Source: CAZIKB01 sp964539665 (GTDB lineage Bacteria; Zhuqueibacterota; Zhuqueibacteria; Oceanimicrobiales; Oceanimicrobiaceae). From it: DNA of 21,200 bases. Every line of letters begins with the position of its first letter. Within the stretch, counting starts at the first letter, position 1. The stretch spans positions 1 through 21,200 of the forward strand of contig CAZIKB010000114.1 of NCBI GenBank assembly GCA_964539665.1, written 5' to 3'. The position numbers were made by a program, and so were the translations under genes. Below the pieces are notes generated by a model. The model saw only the letters and a program-made list of their open reading frames with translations. It did not search any database and was not told where the DNA came from. Of the stretch, positions 1 to 8,977 are shown in pieces.

Positions 1-327
1 GATAGATCGTTCGATTCATCTGAATTTTATATTTCAATTAGTGCTGATACACCAGAAAATCAATTAATTGCGGAATTTCCTAATATAGTCAAGATTGGCG
101 CACTCGATGATATTGATGATTTGCGAAAGCAGGCATTGCCGGGGGTCCCAGTAAACCATACTGAAAGACCTCCAGCACCCTTACCCATAAAAATGAAGTT
201 TCGTTACTTTCGTTTAGATACTCATGGTGAATTTTGGAAAAGAATCCGTAGTGCTAAAAATATAGCAATAGACATACCTGATAGATTTCCAAATCTAAAA
301 GTAGAACTAATGGCTTTAAAAGAATAG
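1..327 (+). CDS. tssK: TssK, T6SS baseplate connector, C-terminal 108 residues (5' truncated by window)
   Basis: The frame is open from base 1 to the TAG at 325-327 and encodes the last 108 residues of TssK, whose start lies upstream of the window. The conserved TssK C-terminal signature is visible: LPGVP, then a proline-rich stretch (RPPAPLP), then a FRYFRLD-type strand followed by EFWKRI, and finally an IDIPDRFPNLKVEL segment close to the C-terminus. TssK is a trimeric adaptor that links the baseplate (TssFGE) to the membrane complex (TssJLM), and this C-terminal part is the one that contacts the membrane complex. The next gene is tssL, 28 bp downstream, which is a normal neighbour. TssJ, the outer-membrane lipoprotein, is not in the window; it may lie upstream. 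Confidence 0.9.
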   Translation, partial: DRSFDSSEFYISISADTPENQLIAEFPNIVKIGALDDIDDLRKQALPGVPVNHTERPPAPLPIKMKFRYFRLDTHGEFWKRIRSAKNIAIDIPDRFPNLKVELMALKE

Positions 328-355
328 TAAGAATAAAGTAGCACCCATACGTCTT

Positions 356-1057
356 ATGGAAATAGAAGCTAATCATTATCAAGTAGCACAAAAATTATCT
401 GAAGTCTGTTCAAATGTTTTTTCCTTGATATTGCATTTGCGTGCATCGGATGACTTTGGCGAGCCCAATACTCTTCGCAGTAAAGTTATTACTCTTTTCG
501 ATTCTATGAAAAATAAAGGAAAAGAATTGGGAATAGATGAGGAGGAACTAAATGAGGCACAATACGCTCTTGTGGCTTTCCTAGACGAGACTATTGCGAA
601 TTCCAGTTGGATCAAAAAGGATGAATGGCTTGCACGAAGGCTGGCGCTTGAGTTATTTAATACCGTGAATGCCGGCGATGAATACTTCACTAAACTTGAG
701 CAACTACAACAGCAAGGTACCTCGAAAGCATCGCTTCTGGAAGTTTATTATTTATGTTTGGTTCTCGGGTTTGAAGGCAAATATAAAATTTTGGGAAAAG
801 AAAAACTCAAAACAGTGGTTATCGAAATTGCCAAAGATTTAAAACTTGCCAAATTAGCGGAATCGAATGAACTTTCGCCCCGATGGAAAAGGAGCCACGA
901 AATAATCCGAGCTGTTCCTATTAGCGGCATCCCATTCTGGCTGGTGTTAATTTTTTGCTTGACCGTAGGAATAATTATTTTTTTTAAGGCTTCATCTAAG
1001 ATTGACACTTTTGCGACGCATGTAAGATCCCAAATAATCTCTTTTATAAAAGAGTAA
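356..1057 (+). CDS. tssL: TssL, DotU/IcmH-family inner-membrane protein
   Basis: This 233-residue protein has the DotU-family layout: a helical cytoplasmic domain with the conserved ALVAFLDETI (71-80) and YYLCLVLGFEGKY (131-143) segments, then one C-terminal transmembrane helix at about 193-210. TssL anchors the T6SS membrane complex in the inner membrane with TssM and TssJ. There is no C-terminal OmpA-like peptidoglycan-binding domain, so it is the short form and would rely on a partner for cell-wall anchoring. The ATG at 356 is the first in frame after the tssK stop. No strong Shine-Dalgarno is seen there, so translation may be coupled to tssK. It ends 6 bp before the tssM start, as expected for an operon. 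Confidence 0.93.
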   Translation: MEIEANHYQVAQKLSEVCSNVFSLILHLRASDDFGEPNTLRSKVITLFDSMKNKGKELGIDEEELNEAQYALVAFLDETIANSSWIKKDEWLARRLALELFNTVNAGDEYFTKLEQLQQQGTSKASLLEVYYLCLVLGFEGKYKILGKEKLKTVVIEIAKDLKLAKLAESNELSPRWKRSHEIIRAVPISGIPFWLVLIFCLTVGIIIFFKASSKIDTFATHVRSQIISFIKE

Positions 1058-1063
1058 TTAGAT

Positions 1064-2707
1064 ATGGACAAATTCTTGTTATTATTTAAAGATCCTAAAT
1101 ACCTCATTGGCAGCTTGTTCATTTCCATTTTTGTGCTTCTTGTGTTGGTTTGTTGGATAGTAGGACTTGGAATTAAAGAGATTCTTCTGATCAGTGTTAT
1201 TATATTCATAGCTTCGAATGTTTACGTATTGATTAAGAGAAATAAGAATGTCAAGCAATCCAAACAGCTAGAAGACTCGCTTGCACAACAAGCGGAAGAC
1301 CAGGTTTATAGTACAAGACCTGATCGTAGAGATGATGTCGATAAATTAAAAACAAAGTTTGATAGCGCCATCACATCTTTGAAAAACTCAAAATTAGGCA
1401 AGGGCCAGCGAGGTAGTGCAGCACTTTATGCACTGCCATGGTATATAATTATCGGGCCGCCGGGATCAGGCAAAAGCACCGCATTGCGTTATTCTGAACT
1501 TGAATTCCCATATGTAGACCCTGAATCCAAGGATCCTAAAGTGAAAGGACTTGGGGGTACGAAGAATTGTGATTTCTGGTTTACTACGGATGGCATCCTT
1601 TTGGATACCGCGGGCAGATATGTAATGCCTATGGCACAAGCAGATGATAGAGAAGAATGGCAGGAGTTTTTAAAATACCTTAAAAAGTATCGTCGAAAAA
1701 TGCCTATAAATGGCGTTGTCTGTGCGGTTAGTATCGCTGAAGAAGATGAGAACTTTTTTGGGATATTGACGGCAGAGCAAGGAATAATCGAGCAGCATGC
1801 TAAAAATATTCGCAGTCGCATCGATGAGCTCATTAAAACGCTGGAAATTGAATTCCCAGTCTACTTAGTCTTCACTAAATGTGACCGCCTTAGTGGATTC
1901 GTCGAATTTTATGATGATTTTGGTAAAGACGGGCGTAGCCAGGTTTGGGGCCACACACTTCGGAAATCGCTATGGCAAAGTAGACATCCACAGGACATTT
2001 TTATGCATGAGTTTCAGCGGTTATGTAAGCATTTGAATCAACGACGATTGTTAAAGTTGAAGTCAGAGAGAAAATCTGAAAGAAAACGTAAAATTTATAT
2101 TTTCCCTTTGGAGTTTGTTTCAGCGAAAAAAAAGCTGGCTAAGTTTGTGAAAACGCTATTCGAACACAATCGATATCTTGAAAATCCAGTATTTCGTGGT
2201 TTTTATTTCACCAGCGGAACACAAGTCGGGAATCCTATCGACCGGGTAATAAACCGTATAAAACGTGAATTTGGATTTGAAACAAAAACATTTGACGAAT
2301 CCCCTAAGAAAACCAGAAGTTATTTTATTAAGGATTTATTTAATAAAATAATCTTTCCGGATCAGGTACTGGTCAGTCCATCTACCAAAGGTGGCCACCG
2401 CATCGAACTAATACGTTGGGTGATTTCGGCAATGACAGTTGTTGCTATGGTAATTATCCTATTAAGTATGTCTTTTTCTTATCGTCGAAATCATCACTTA
2501 CTAGGGAAAACTGCAATGGCAGCAGACAGCATTGCTCAGGTAGAACCGCCACTTTCTCTTAATGACCTACGGTATTTGGAATATCTACGTCTTCATGTGG
2601 CTGATTTAGATGCAGGACCTTCCAAGGGCAACGCTGGGGAATGTATCGTGGAAATACGGTTAAAAATGAGGCCAAAGAATGGTATTTTATCAAATGGCAA
2701 CAAATAG
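1064..2707 (+). CDS. tssM: TssM (IcmF), N-terminal fragment of a frameshifted gene
   Basis: This is the first of two fragments of TssM, the large inner-membrane protein of the T6SS membrane complex. Residues about 13-32 and 38-57 form the N-terminal hydrophobic hairpin. The cytoplasmic NTPase-like domain follows: Walker A GPPGSGKS at 131-138, DTAGRY at 181-186 and TKCD at 271-274. A third transmembrane helix lies at about 449-473 and leads to the periplasm. The reading frame then fails: the last ~25 residues before the stop at 2707 do not look like TssM. The TssM sequence resumes in another frame as RWGMYRGN from 2632. Together the fragments give about 1153 residues, normal for TssM (1100-1200). 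If read as it stands, the product would keep the membrane and NTPase parts but lose nearly the whole periplasmic domain. Confidence 0.9.
   Translation: MDKFLLLFKDPKYLIGSLFISIFVLLVLVCWIVGLGIKEILLISVIIFIASNVYVLIKRNKNVKQSKQLEDSLAQQAEDQVYSTRPDRRDDVDKLKTKFDSAITSLKNSKLGKGQRGSAALYALPWYIIIGPPGSGKSTALRYSELEFPYVDPESKDPKVKGLGGTKNCDFWFTTDGILLDTAGRYVMPMAQADDREEWQEFLKYLKKYRRKMPINGVVCAVSIAEEDENFFGILTAEQGIIEQHAKNIRSRIDELIKTLEIEFPVYLVFTKCDRLSGFVEFYDDFGKDGRSQVWGHTLRKSLWQSRHPQDIFMHEFQRLCKHLNQRRLLKLKSERKSERKRKIYIFPLEFVSAKKKLAKFVKTLFEHNRYLENPVFRGFYFTSGTQVGNPIDRVINRIKREFGFETKTFDESPKKTRSYFIKDLFNKIIFPDQVLVSPSTKGGHRIELIRWVISAMTVVAMVIILLSMSFSYRRNHHLLGKTAMAADSIAQVEPPLSLNDLRYLEYLRLHVADLDAGPSKGNAGECIVEIRLKMRPKNGILSNGNK
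2626..2637 (+). other. Frameshift site in tssM (one base missing)
   Basis: The upstream frame reads ...DAGPSKG up to about 2629. The family motif RWGMYRGN (typical TssM: RWGLYQG) begins at 2632 in the frame one base back. Adding a single base, most simply a G in the GGG run at 2626-2628, gives ...PSKGQRWGMYRGN and joins both halves. The whole span 1064-4524 is 3461 bp, one short of a multiple of three, which fits one lost base. No canonical X XXY YYZ slippery heptamer is present, so programmed frameshifting is not supported. Confidence 0.85.
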
Positions 2708-4524
2708 TTTTACAACCCATTACTCAAAGCCTTGTCAAGGAGATTAAAACTCATTCACTGTCTGACCGTACTGGTTATTATACTAATTTAAAAACTTATC
2801 TTATGATGACAGGTTCGTGTGAGGTAGACACATCCTATCTTTTAAATCAGTTGGCAAATAGGTGGATTAAAAAAACTGGTGCTTCACAATCAAAGATAAT
2901 CAAACAGAGTGTGAAGAAACAAATTTCGTTTTATGTGCAGCAACTTGCCGAACAAAATGGTGACTATTTATATCTTAAAGAAGATAAAGATTTGGTGAGT
3001 TTGGCAAGGTCTAATCTTGTTAGGGCGCCAGCCCTTGAGAGGATTTTTAATAATTTAATTAATAAAGGTCAAAAATTAAGTTATTCGCCTATTAGCTCCG
3101 ACCAGGATGTACTGCTGCCACCTAGTATAGGTCGTATTGAGGGGTTGTTTACTGAAAAAGGGTGGACCAATATTATGGCTAGGGCAGGTAATGACTTAAG
3201 TTCAACTTCACAAGCAGAAGATTGTGTTTTAGGGGGCCAAGCGAACCAAATTAGTTCCAATACCCCAAACTCCCAACAAATGACCAGGCACTTGTATAAT
3301 CTATACATTGAACAGTACGCTAAAGAATGGAAGCAATTTGTGCACGGTGTGAAGGTTAAAGATTTTCGAAATTTAAAAGAAGCGGCAGAAGCTTTAAAAA
3401 TACTTTCAAAACAGGATTCACCTTTAACGATGTTTCTTCAAGAGGTTTCTCAGAATAGCCAACTAGCAATGAATTCAAATTTTGACGGTGTTGCGCAAAA
3501 GTTCTTAGAAAAAAAGTTTAAAGCAATACACCAATTAGTGGTAGCGAATGATCAGGAGACGCCAATTTCACTTTATACTAAGGAACTTGCAAAGGTTCAA
3601 TCGGCGATTCAGGACATTGCTGATGCTGATGTGCCTGGGAGCAAGGCTAAATCCTACGCTGAGAATGTTTTAAACAATGGATCTGATGAACTTCACAATG
3701 CATGGAGTACGACAGATAATTTGCTGCTGCAGCTTGACCCGGCGTCAAGTGAGCTTGTTCGTGAATTGCTCAGGCAACCCATTAGAAACGCCTGGTCAAT
3801 TGTAGCTGATGAAGCGTCAGGATACTTAAGTAAACTATGGAAAGCTCAAGTGTATGAATTCTATCGAAAAAAACTGTATGGGAAATATCCCTTTGCCGTT
3901 TCAAAGGAAGACGCGCTTATCAGTGATGTAGTCAACTTCTTTAAGCCTGGAGATGGAATCCTTCCAGGTTTCTTTGAACAAAATCTTCGCTCACTTATAA
4001 CAGACGGAACCTGGGGAACCAAACGTTGGATCGGTAAGAGCATTTCTTTCTCCACAAATACCTTGAGAAGGGCTGATACCATTACCAGGAGCATGTTTCC
4101 AGATGGTTCTGCCAAACCGCGGGTCTCATTTGATCTCGAGCCGCTTTTACCTAGGACTCAAGAAAACTACTGCATGATTTTAAGCTATTATGGCACTGAG
4201 TTTAATGCCTGTAGTGGCTCTTTTAATAACTGGGCACTCAAATGGCCAAATCACGATGGCGTGCAACAAGTCATATTTGTCATATACAAAAAGAGTGGAG
4301 AAGCTCAACCGGCGAAATTGATTTGTGACGGCGAATGGTCATTGTTCAGGCTATTAGATTATGCTACGTCTAGAACAAGGCAATACAACCAAATAAGGAT
4401 ATCGTGGACTCTACAAAGTCAAAACGTGAATGCTCCTGTGGGATTTTTGTTAAGGCCAACCAGTCCTAGCGAAATATTTAAAAAGGATTTCTTTGCATCC
4501 TTCGCTTGTCCAGGTAATTTATGA
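2641..4524 (+). CDS. tssM: TssM (IcmF), C-terminal periplasmic fragment of a frameshifted gene
   Basis: This second fragment is open to the stop at 4524 and carries the periplasmic part of TssM, up to 627 residues. It starts with the TssM motif whose first codons (RWG, 2632-2640) lie upstream of the ATG at 2641, so that ATG is an internal methionine and not a natural start. No Shine-Dalgarno precedes it. The rest matches the C-terminal IcmF-related region: long helical stretches, then a beta-rich end (from about 4120) finishing with a short FACPGNL tail typical of TssM. In an intact protein this domain binds TssJ and forms the periplasmic channel. Produced alone it would have no signal sequence or membrane segment and could not reach the periplasm. 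tagF follows after 25 bp. Confidence 0.88.
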   Translation: MYRGNTVKNEAKEWYFIKWQQIVLQPITQSLVKEIKTHSLSDRTGYYTNLKTYLMMTGSCEVDTSYLLNQLANRWIKKTGASQSKIIKQSVKKQISFYVQQLAEQNGDYLYLKEDKDLVSLARSNLVRAPALERIFNNLINKGQKLSYSPISSDQDVLLPPSIGRIEGLFTEKGWTNIMARAGNDLSSTSQAEDCVLGGQANQISSNTPNSQQMTRHLYNLYIEQYAKEWKQFVHGVKVKDFRNLKEAAEALKILSKQDSPLTMFLQEVSQNSQLAMNSNFDGVAQKFLEKKFKAIHQLVVANDQETPISLYTKELAKVQSAIQDIADADVPGSKAKSYAENVLNNGSDELHNAWSTTDNLLLQLDPASSELVRELLRQPIRNAWSIVADEASGYLSKLWKAQVYEFYRKKLYGKYPFAVSKEDALISDVVNFFKPGDGILPGFFEQNLRSLITDGTWGTKRWIGKSISFSTNTLRRADTITRSMFPDGSAKPRVSFDLEPLLPRTQENYCMILSYYGTEFNACSGSFNNWALKWPNHDGVQQVIFVIYKKSGEAQPAKLICDGEWSLFRLLDYATSRTRQYNQIRISWTLQSQNVNAPVGFLLRPTSPSEIFKKDFFASFACPGNL

Positions 4525-4549
4525 TCATAAACAGTATGAGTATTTTTAG

Positions 4550-5518
4550 ATGTCAAATTCAACTTTTGAAATAGGCTGCTTTGGCAAGCTACCAATATGT
4601 GATGAGTTTATACGGTATAATGCAGATATGCAGGAACTCAGTTTCCTTGATCAATGGCTTCAAGAAGGTATGAATCAATTTAAAAGTCATAATGACAAGA
4701 TGTGGGATACCTATTACAGTGAAATACCACCCTATTATTTTCTGCTTCATTTAAAAGGGAGCCGTCGATATTTCTTAGGCTTATTTGTATCAAGCCAGGA
4801 CAAAGGTGGGCGGAGGTACCCATTTATCGTGTTTGTTTCAATTAATTTCAGAAAGTTCAATTACAATTTAATTTTTGTACCTTTGATTTTTGGTTCTTTT
4901 TTAAGAGCAGCAGAGAGTTTGGTTCTCAATGGTTGGAAGAATTCGGACAAAGACCAATTTCTGAGGCAAGTTAAGGATTTAAATTTACAGCTTCCATCGG
5001 ATCCAAAGAATTATCAAGATGCACTTATCAACTATTTTAATACCAAAACCAATAAAGACTTATGGGTTTCTTTATTTGGCACATTTGAAGATCCGAGAAA
5101 ACACCTTGTATTTCAAAATCTTGTACAGGCGCTTATGCCATTGCGGCAACGTAATATACAAAAGTTCTCTCTTGGACTTATGTTTCCAATTGCTTCTCAT
5201 GATGGGATTGAGGCTTATAACATTTCATTTTGGCTATATTTTGTTGGTCGGTTGCTGGGAAGAGCCCTTACTTCGCCTGTGCTGTTTTGGAATAAAGAAA
5301 CGGTTCATTTTGGACCCAGAATGTTGCTGTTTCTGCAACCGCCTGTACCGGACAGTTTTTCTTACCTCATAAAAGCAGATTCAGAGGATGAAAGGTTATG
5401 TGTTTTAGACCGGGATGGTGAAGTCAGGCCCGAAAATCTTAATCAGTATTTATGGAGTCTAATTGATAAGCCCGATTTATCGCTTTATGATTTAGGTAAT
5501 TTAATTAGGATTAAGTGA
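4550..5518 (+). CDS. tagF: TagF, T6SS-associated regulatory protein
   Basis: The 322-residue product opens with the TagF signature: a GCFGKLP motif at 9-15, then EFIRY, and a conserved core with PYYFLLH and GRRYPF segments. In P. aeruginosa TagF is a post-translational repressor of the H1-T6SS that acts with or parallel to the threonine phosphorylation pathway (PpkA, PppA, Fha). No kinase, phosphatase or FHA gene is visible in this window, so whether that pathway exists here is unknown. The protein is longer than the conserved N-terminal domain alone; the C-terminal half is less recognisable. It sits 25 bp after tssM and 13 bp before tagJ, in the same operon. Confidence 0.85.
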   Translation: MSNSTFEIGCFGKLPICDEFIRYNADMQELSFLDQWLQEGMNQFKSHNDKMWDTYYSEIPPYYFLLHLKGSRRYFLGLFVSSQDKGGRRYPFIVFVSINFRKFNYNLIFVPLIFGSFLRAAESLVLNGWKNSDKDQFLRQVKDLNLQLPSDPKNYQDALINYFNTKTNKDLWVSLFGTFEDPRKHLVFQNLVQALMPLRQRNIQKFSLGLMFPIASHDGIEAYNISFWLYFVGRLLGRALTSPVLFWNKETVHFGPRMLLFLQPPVPDSFSYLIKADSEDERLCVLDRDGEVRPENLNQYLWSLIDKPDLSLYDLGNLIRIK

Positions 5519-5531
5519 ATAGGATATTGAG

Positions 5532-6326
5532 ATGTCAGACAAAGCGCAAGAACTATACGAGGCTGGACAGTTATCTGAAGCGATTGAACAGCTTAAGCAA
5601 GAAGTGAAATCAAATCCCACGGATGTTGGCCAACGCTCATTTCTTTTTAGCTTACTATGTTTTAAGGGTGAGTATCAAAGTGCAGAAAAACAGTTGGATG
5701 TGATTTCACTACAGAGCGCTTCTGGCGAGGCTGGATCTCAGGTATACCTTAATGTTCTGGCGGCTGAAGTCGAACGCCAGCGGTTTTTCAAAGCTAACCA
5801 AAAACCGCATTTCCTGATGCAGCCCTCTCAGTACGTACAACTTTATCTCGATGCAGTGAAGGCGCTTCAGAGTAATCAAACGGAAAAAGTAACGTCTCTC
5901 CTCGGTAACTCTGAAGAAAAAAGACCAAAATTGCAGGGCAGTCTGAACGGTAAAAAATTTAGTCAGTTTTCAGAAAGTAATGATATTATTGCACCGATTC
6001 TGGAACTGATCATTCATGATAAATATATCTGGTTGCAGTTTGAGCATATCATGCAGCTTCAAATCGAACAACCTAAAAAGTTGCAGGATCTTTTGTGGAT
6101 TGCAGCGAGGTTCGAATTGCGGAATGGTCAGGCAATGGGAGGATATATACCAACGAGATACCTGGACTCCGATAGACACGAAAATGATCAAATCAAATTG
6201 GGAAGGATGACTGACTGGAAATCCGTCAGCGAAAAAGTTTTTAGTGCAGTGGGGCAACGCATGTTCTTCGTTGATGGGGAAGGTATTGCTTTGCTCGAGG
6301 TTAGAGAAATAAATTTTGACAATTAA
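5532..6326 (+). CDS. tagJ: TagJ / ImpE-family T6SS accessory protein
   Basis: This 264-residue protein begins with a TPR-like helical repeat (AQELYEAGQLSEAIEQLKQE) and a second, QRSFLFSLLCFKGEYQSA, the hallmark start of the ImpE/TagJ family. The C-terminal half holds the family's beta-rich domain with a GYIPTRY segment, which many ImpE proteins share. In P. aeruginosa the homologue HsiE1 binds the sheath protein TssB and the N-domain of ClpV, and its presence marks one class of T6SS. That is relevant here because the tssH N-domain is detached by a frameshift. The gene lies 13 bp after tagF and 38 bp before tssA. Confidence 0.85.
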   Translation: MSDKAQELYEAGQLSEAIEQLKQEVKSNPTDVGQRSFLFSLLCFKGEYQSAEKQLDVISLQSASGEAGSQVYLNVLAAEVERQRFFKANQKPHFLMQPSQYVQLYLDAVKALQSNQTEKVTSLLGNSEEKRPKLQGSLNGKKFSQFSESNDIIAPILELIIHDKYIWLQFEHIMQLQIEQPKKLQDLLWIAARFELRNGQAMGGYIPTRYLDSDRHENDQIKLGRMTDWKSVSEKVFSAVGQRMFFVDGEGIALLEVREINFDN

Positions 6327-6364
6327 GTTAGAAAGGTTCTCGTAGAAACCATTAAGGATTGTAA

Positions 6365-8371
6365 ATGATCTCCGAAAGAACAATTGCCAATTTTGACAAA
6401 TTACTGGAACCGATTCCGGGTGACAATCCGGCCGGTGAGTACCTTCTCAATGACATTATTTATGACGAGATTGACAGAGCGCGCCAGGCAGATGACACAC
6501 TTGAGCGAGGAGTATGGACGCCTATAAAAATTAAAGTCTCTGATTGGGATAAGGTTATTGAGCTTGCCACCGAAGCTTTGACAAAAAAGACCAAGGACTT
6601 ACAACTGGCTGCCTGGTTAGCCGAGGCCCTGATCTGGTTAAATGGCTTTGCTGGTCTTCGCGATGGACTTTACCTCATCCACGAATTGTTATCAAAGTAT
6701 TGGGAGTCGGTTTACCCCGAAATTGATGATGGGGATTTGGGTTATCGGATCGGAAAACTTGAGTGGATAAATCTGAAGCTTCCAATAATAATAAAACAAA
6801 TTCCAATAACCAATAACGAAAGTGGAAAGGATTTTTGTTTATTAGATCAGGAAAAAGCGTTACAGACAAAGAACTTTAAATCTCAGAAACCAGAGGCCTT
6901 TAAAGAATTGACTGAGGAAGAAAAAAAACTACCTGAAGACCTGGATAAAGCAGTGAAGGTTTCTACCTGGGATTATTATAGAGATTTATCCATGGAGCTT
7001 AAGGTTTGCCTGGCAGAATTTAACCAATTGGATGAAGTTGTGGATGAGAAGTTTGGTGACGAAGCACCCGGCTTTACCCACATCAAGGAATCGCTTGAAG
7101 ATTGGTTCGATTTTGTGGAGGGGGAACTCAAGAATAAGCCAAAACCAGAGCCCATCGCTACATCTGCACCTGCTTCACATATTGGGCCTCCAAAAGAACC
7201 ACAGCCAGACTCAGCCACGACTGATGCGCCGGTGGAACCTGATGAATATCAGGAATCTACTGGTGCAGTAACTACGCCCAAACCTCAACCTGTTAAAGAA
7301 GAGGAAGCCAAAGCGTTAGAGGTGAAAAGTGAATCAGTTGCACCCGCTCTTGATTCTAAAAAAGAAACGGTCTCCGAATCTTCGTCACCAGATGCAGGTA
7401 CAACTGTAGAACACCAACAGAGCGCCGAAAAGGAGCCCATGACTGTAATGAAAGAAACGCCAAAGGCGCCAGATGTTGGTTTACAACCGCTATTAACACT
7501 TGCTATGAACCTAAGAGAACGAAAACCGCACAGCGCTATCCCTTACTTAATTCTTCGTGCAGTAAGATGGGGTGAAATGCGTGAAAATGCAAGTTATCAT
7601 GATGTGAATAAACTCGCGGCCCCTTCAGTTGAAGTTCGGAAAAGATTAAAACAGCTCTTTGAAGAAAGAAAGTGGAAAGAGCTTCTAAAACAGTCTGAAA
7701 TGAACATGTCTGAGGCTCAGGGACGCGCCTGGTTAGACCTGCAATTCTATACTTATCAGGCGATGGCTCATCTCGGCTCGAGTTTCAAGCAAGTAAAAGC
7801 GGCAATTCAATCAGAGTTGCGGGCATATTTAACAGACCTGGCAGACCTGCCTGTTATTGATTTGAGCGATGGCACACCGGCAGCGAGCCCTGAAACAAGG
7901 CGATGGTTAAAAGACGAAATTCTGACGCGTAGTCCAGACAATGCCTCTCTTTCAGATGAAGAATCTAGTGAACAAGCCGATGAGAGCGTGGATATGCTTT
8001 GGACGCGAGCTGCTGCCAAAGTCAAGGCCGGCCAATTTCCAGAAGGATTGGCTATGTTACAGAGTGAGGTTTCAAAGTCCCAATCTAAACGAGAGAAATT
8101 TTTGGGTAAATTGCTCATTGCTGAATTATGTCTGTCGGCGGAGAAGCCAACTTTGGCCAAGCCTATCCTAAATGAGTTGAGAGATTTTATTGATAGGTTT
8201 CGTCTTGAAGAATGGGAGCTCAAGTCGTTGAACGTGCGGTTTTGGCGTGCATTTATACGCTGCTATCGCAAATTAGATAATATAAGCGTCGAGGACAGAA
8301 AACAACAAGATCATGCTTTTGAAAAATTGTGCCAGTTAGATGTTAAACAGGCACTAGCTTTAAGCGAGTAG
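6365..8371 (+). CDS. tssA: TssA (ImpA_N), sheath-assembly/cap protein, long form
   Basis: The N-terminal ImpA_N domain is clear: LEPIPGDNPAGE at about 14-25, a GVWTP segment, then DLQLAAWLAEALIWLNGFAGLRDGL. TssA primes polymerisation of tube and sheath, caps or docks at the distal end or baseplate, and is cytoplasmic. The product is 668 residues, a long TssA. A Pro/Glu/Ala-rich, low-complexity linker spans roughly residues 255-370. It is followed by a helical C-terminal region starting near LLTLAMNLRERKPHSAIPY, which resembles the VasJ-type TssA C-terminus that oligomerises in rings. Spacing to tssB is 34 bp, with a good Shine-Dalgarno (AAAGGAG) before tssB. Confidence 0.9.
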   Translation: MISERTIANFDKLLEPIPGDNPAGEYLLNDIIYDEIDRARQADDTLERGVWTPIKIKVSDWDKVIELATEALTKKTKDLQLAAWLAEALIWLNGFAGLRDGLYLIHELLSKYWESVYPEIDDGDLGYRIGKLEWINLKLPIIIKQIPITNNESGKDFCLLDQEKALQTKNFKSQKPEAFKELTEEEKKLPEDLDKAVKVSTWDYYRDLSMELKVCLAEFNQLDEVVDEKFGDEAPGFTHIKESLEDWFDFVEGELKNKPKPEPIATSAPASHIGPPKEPQPDSATTDAPVEPDEYQESTGAVTTPKPQPVKEEEAKALEVKSESVAPALDSKKETVSESSSPDAGTTVEHQQSAEKEPMTVMKETPKAPDVGLQPLLTLAMNLRERKPHSAIPYLILRAVRWGEMRENASYHDVNKLAAPSVEVRKRLKQLFEERKWKELLKQSEMNMSEAQGRAWLDLQFYTYQAMAHLGSSFKQVKAAIQSELRAYLTDLADLPVIDLSDGTPAASPETRRWLKDEILTRSPDNASLSDEESSEQADESVDMLWTRAAAKVKAGQFPEGLAMLQSEVSKSQSKREKFLGKLLIAELCLSAEKPTLAKPILNELRDFIDRFRLEEWELKSLNVRFWRAFIRCYRKLDNISVEDRKQQDHAFEKLCQLDVKQALALSE

Positions 8372-8405
8372 TAGAATTTCTAAACCAAATAAAGGAGAGT
8401 GAAAA

Positions 8406-8957
8406 ATGGCCAGAGAAAGTATACAAAAAAAGCTTAGCCGGGTTCGACCACCCCGGGTACACATAACTTATGACGTGGAAATTGGTGATGCCATAGAGAT
8501 GAAGGAATTGCCTTTTGTGGTTGGTGTAATCAGTGATTTTTCGGGAAAACCAGATGAACCGTTACCAAAGCTGCAAGATCGACACTTTGTAGACATAGAC
8601 CGTGATAATTTTGACGATGTACTGGAGGGTATGAATCCAAGGCTCGCTTATTTTGTTGACAATAAACTTGCTGATGATGATTCAAAACTTGCGGTGGAGC
8701 TGCGATTTAAGAAGTTAGATGACTTTCACCCCGAGAATGTGGTAGACCAGGTAGAGCCGTTAAAAAAACTAACGGATGCCCGGGGGCGTCTTTCGGATTT
8801 GCTTTCAAAGATGGATGGTAATGATAGGCTTATCGATATACTTCAAGAAGTTGTGCAAAATACCGAGTCACTTAAGTCACTAGATAAGCAATTAAAACGT
8901 TCTGAGGCAGAAACATCTAAGAGTGAAGCTCAGAAACCTAAAAAAGATGATAAATAA
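8406..8957 (+). CDS. tssB: TssB (VipA), contractile sheath small subunit
   Basis: The 183-residue product matches TssB throughout: KLSRVRPPRVHITYDVE near the start, ELPFVVGVISDFSG, RHFVDIDRDNFDDVL and the ELRFKKLDDFHPENVV block. TssB and TssC form the helical contractile sheath around the Hcp tube, and TssB strands weld neighbouring subunits together. The C-terminus is a charged, Lys/Glu-rich tail from about residue 160. Start choice is firm: GGAG at 8394-8397 lies 8 nt before the ATG. tssC follows after 20 bp with its own AGGAG. Intact and of normal length. Confidence 0.95.
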   Translation: MARESIQKKLSRVRPPRVHITYDVEIGDAIEMKELPFVVGVISDFSGKPDEPLPKLQDRHFVDIDRDNFDDVLEGMNPRLAYFVDNKLADDDSKLAVELRFKKLDDFHPENVVDQVEPLKKLTDARGRLSDLLSKMDGNDRLIDILQEVVQNTESLKSLDKQLKRSEAETSKSEAQKPKKDDK

Positions 8958-8977
8958 TCAAAAATAGGAGAATTCAA

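Noticed and set aside
2620..2640. Programmed -1 frameshifting in tssM.
   Set aside because: No XXXYYYZ slippery heptamer and no strong downstream structure; a one-base deletion is simpler, and TssM is not known to use recoding.
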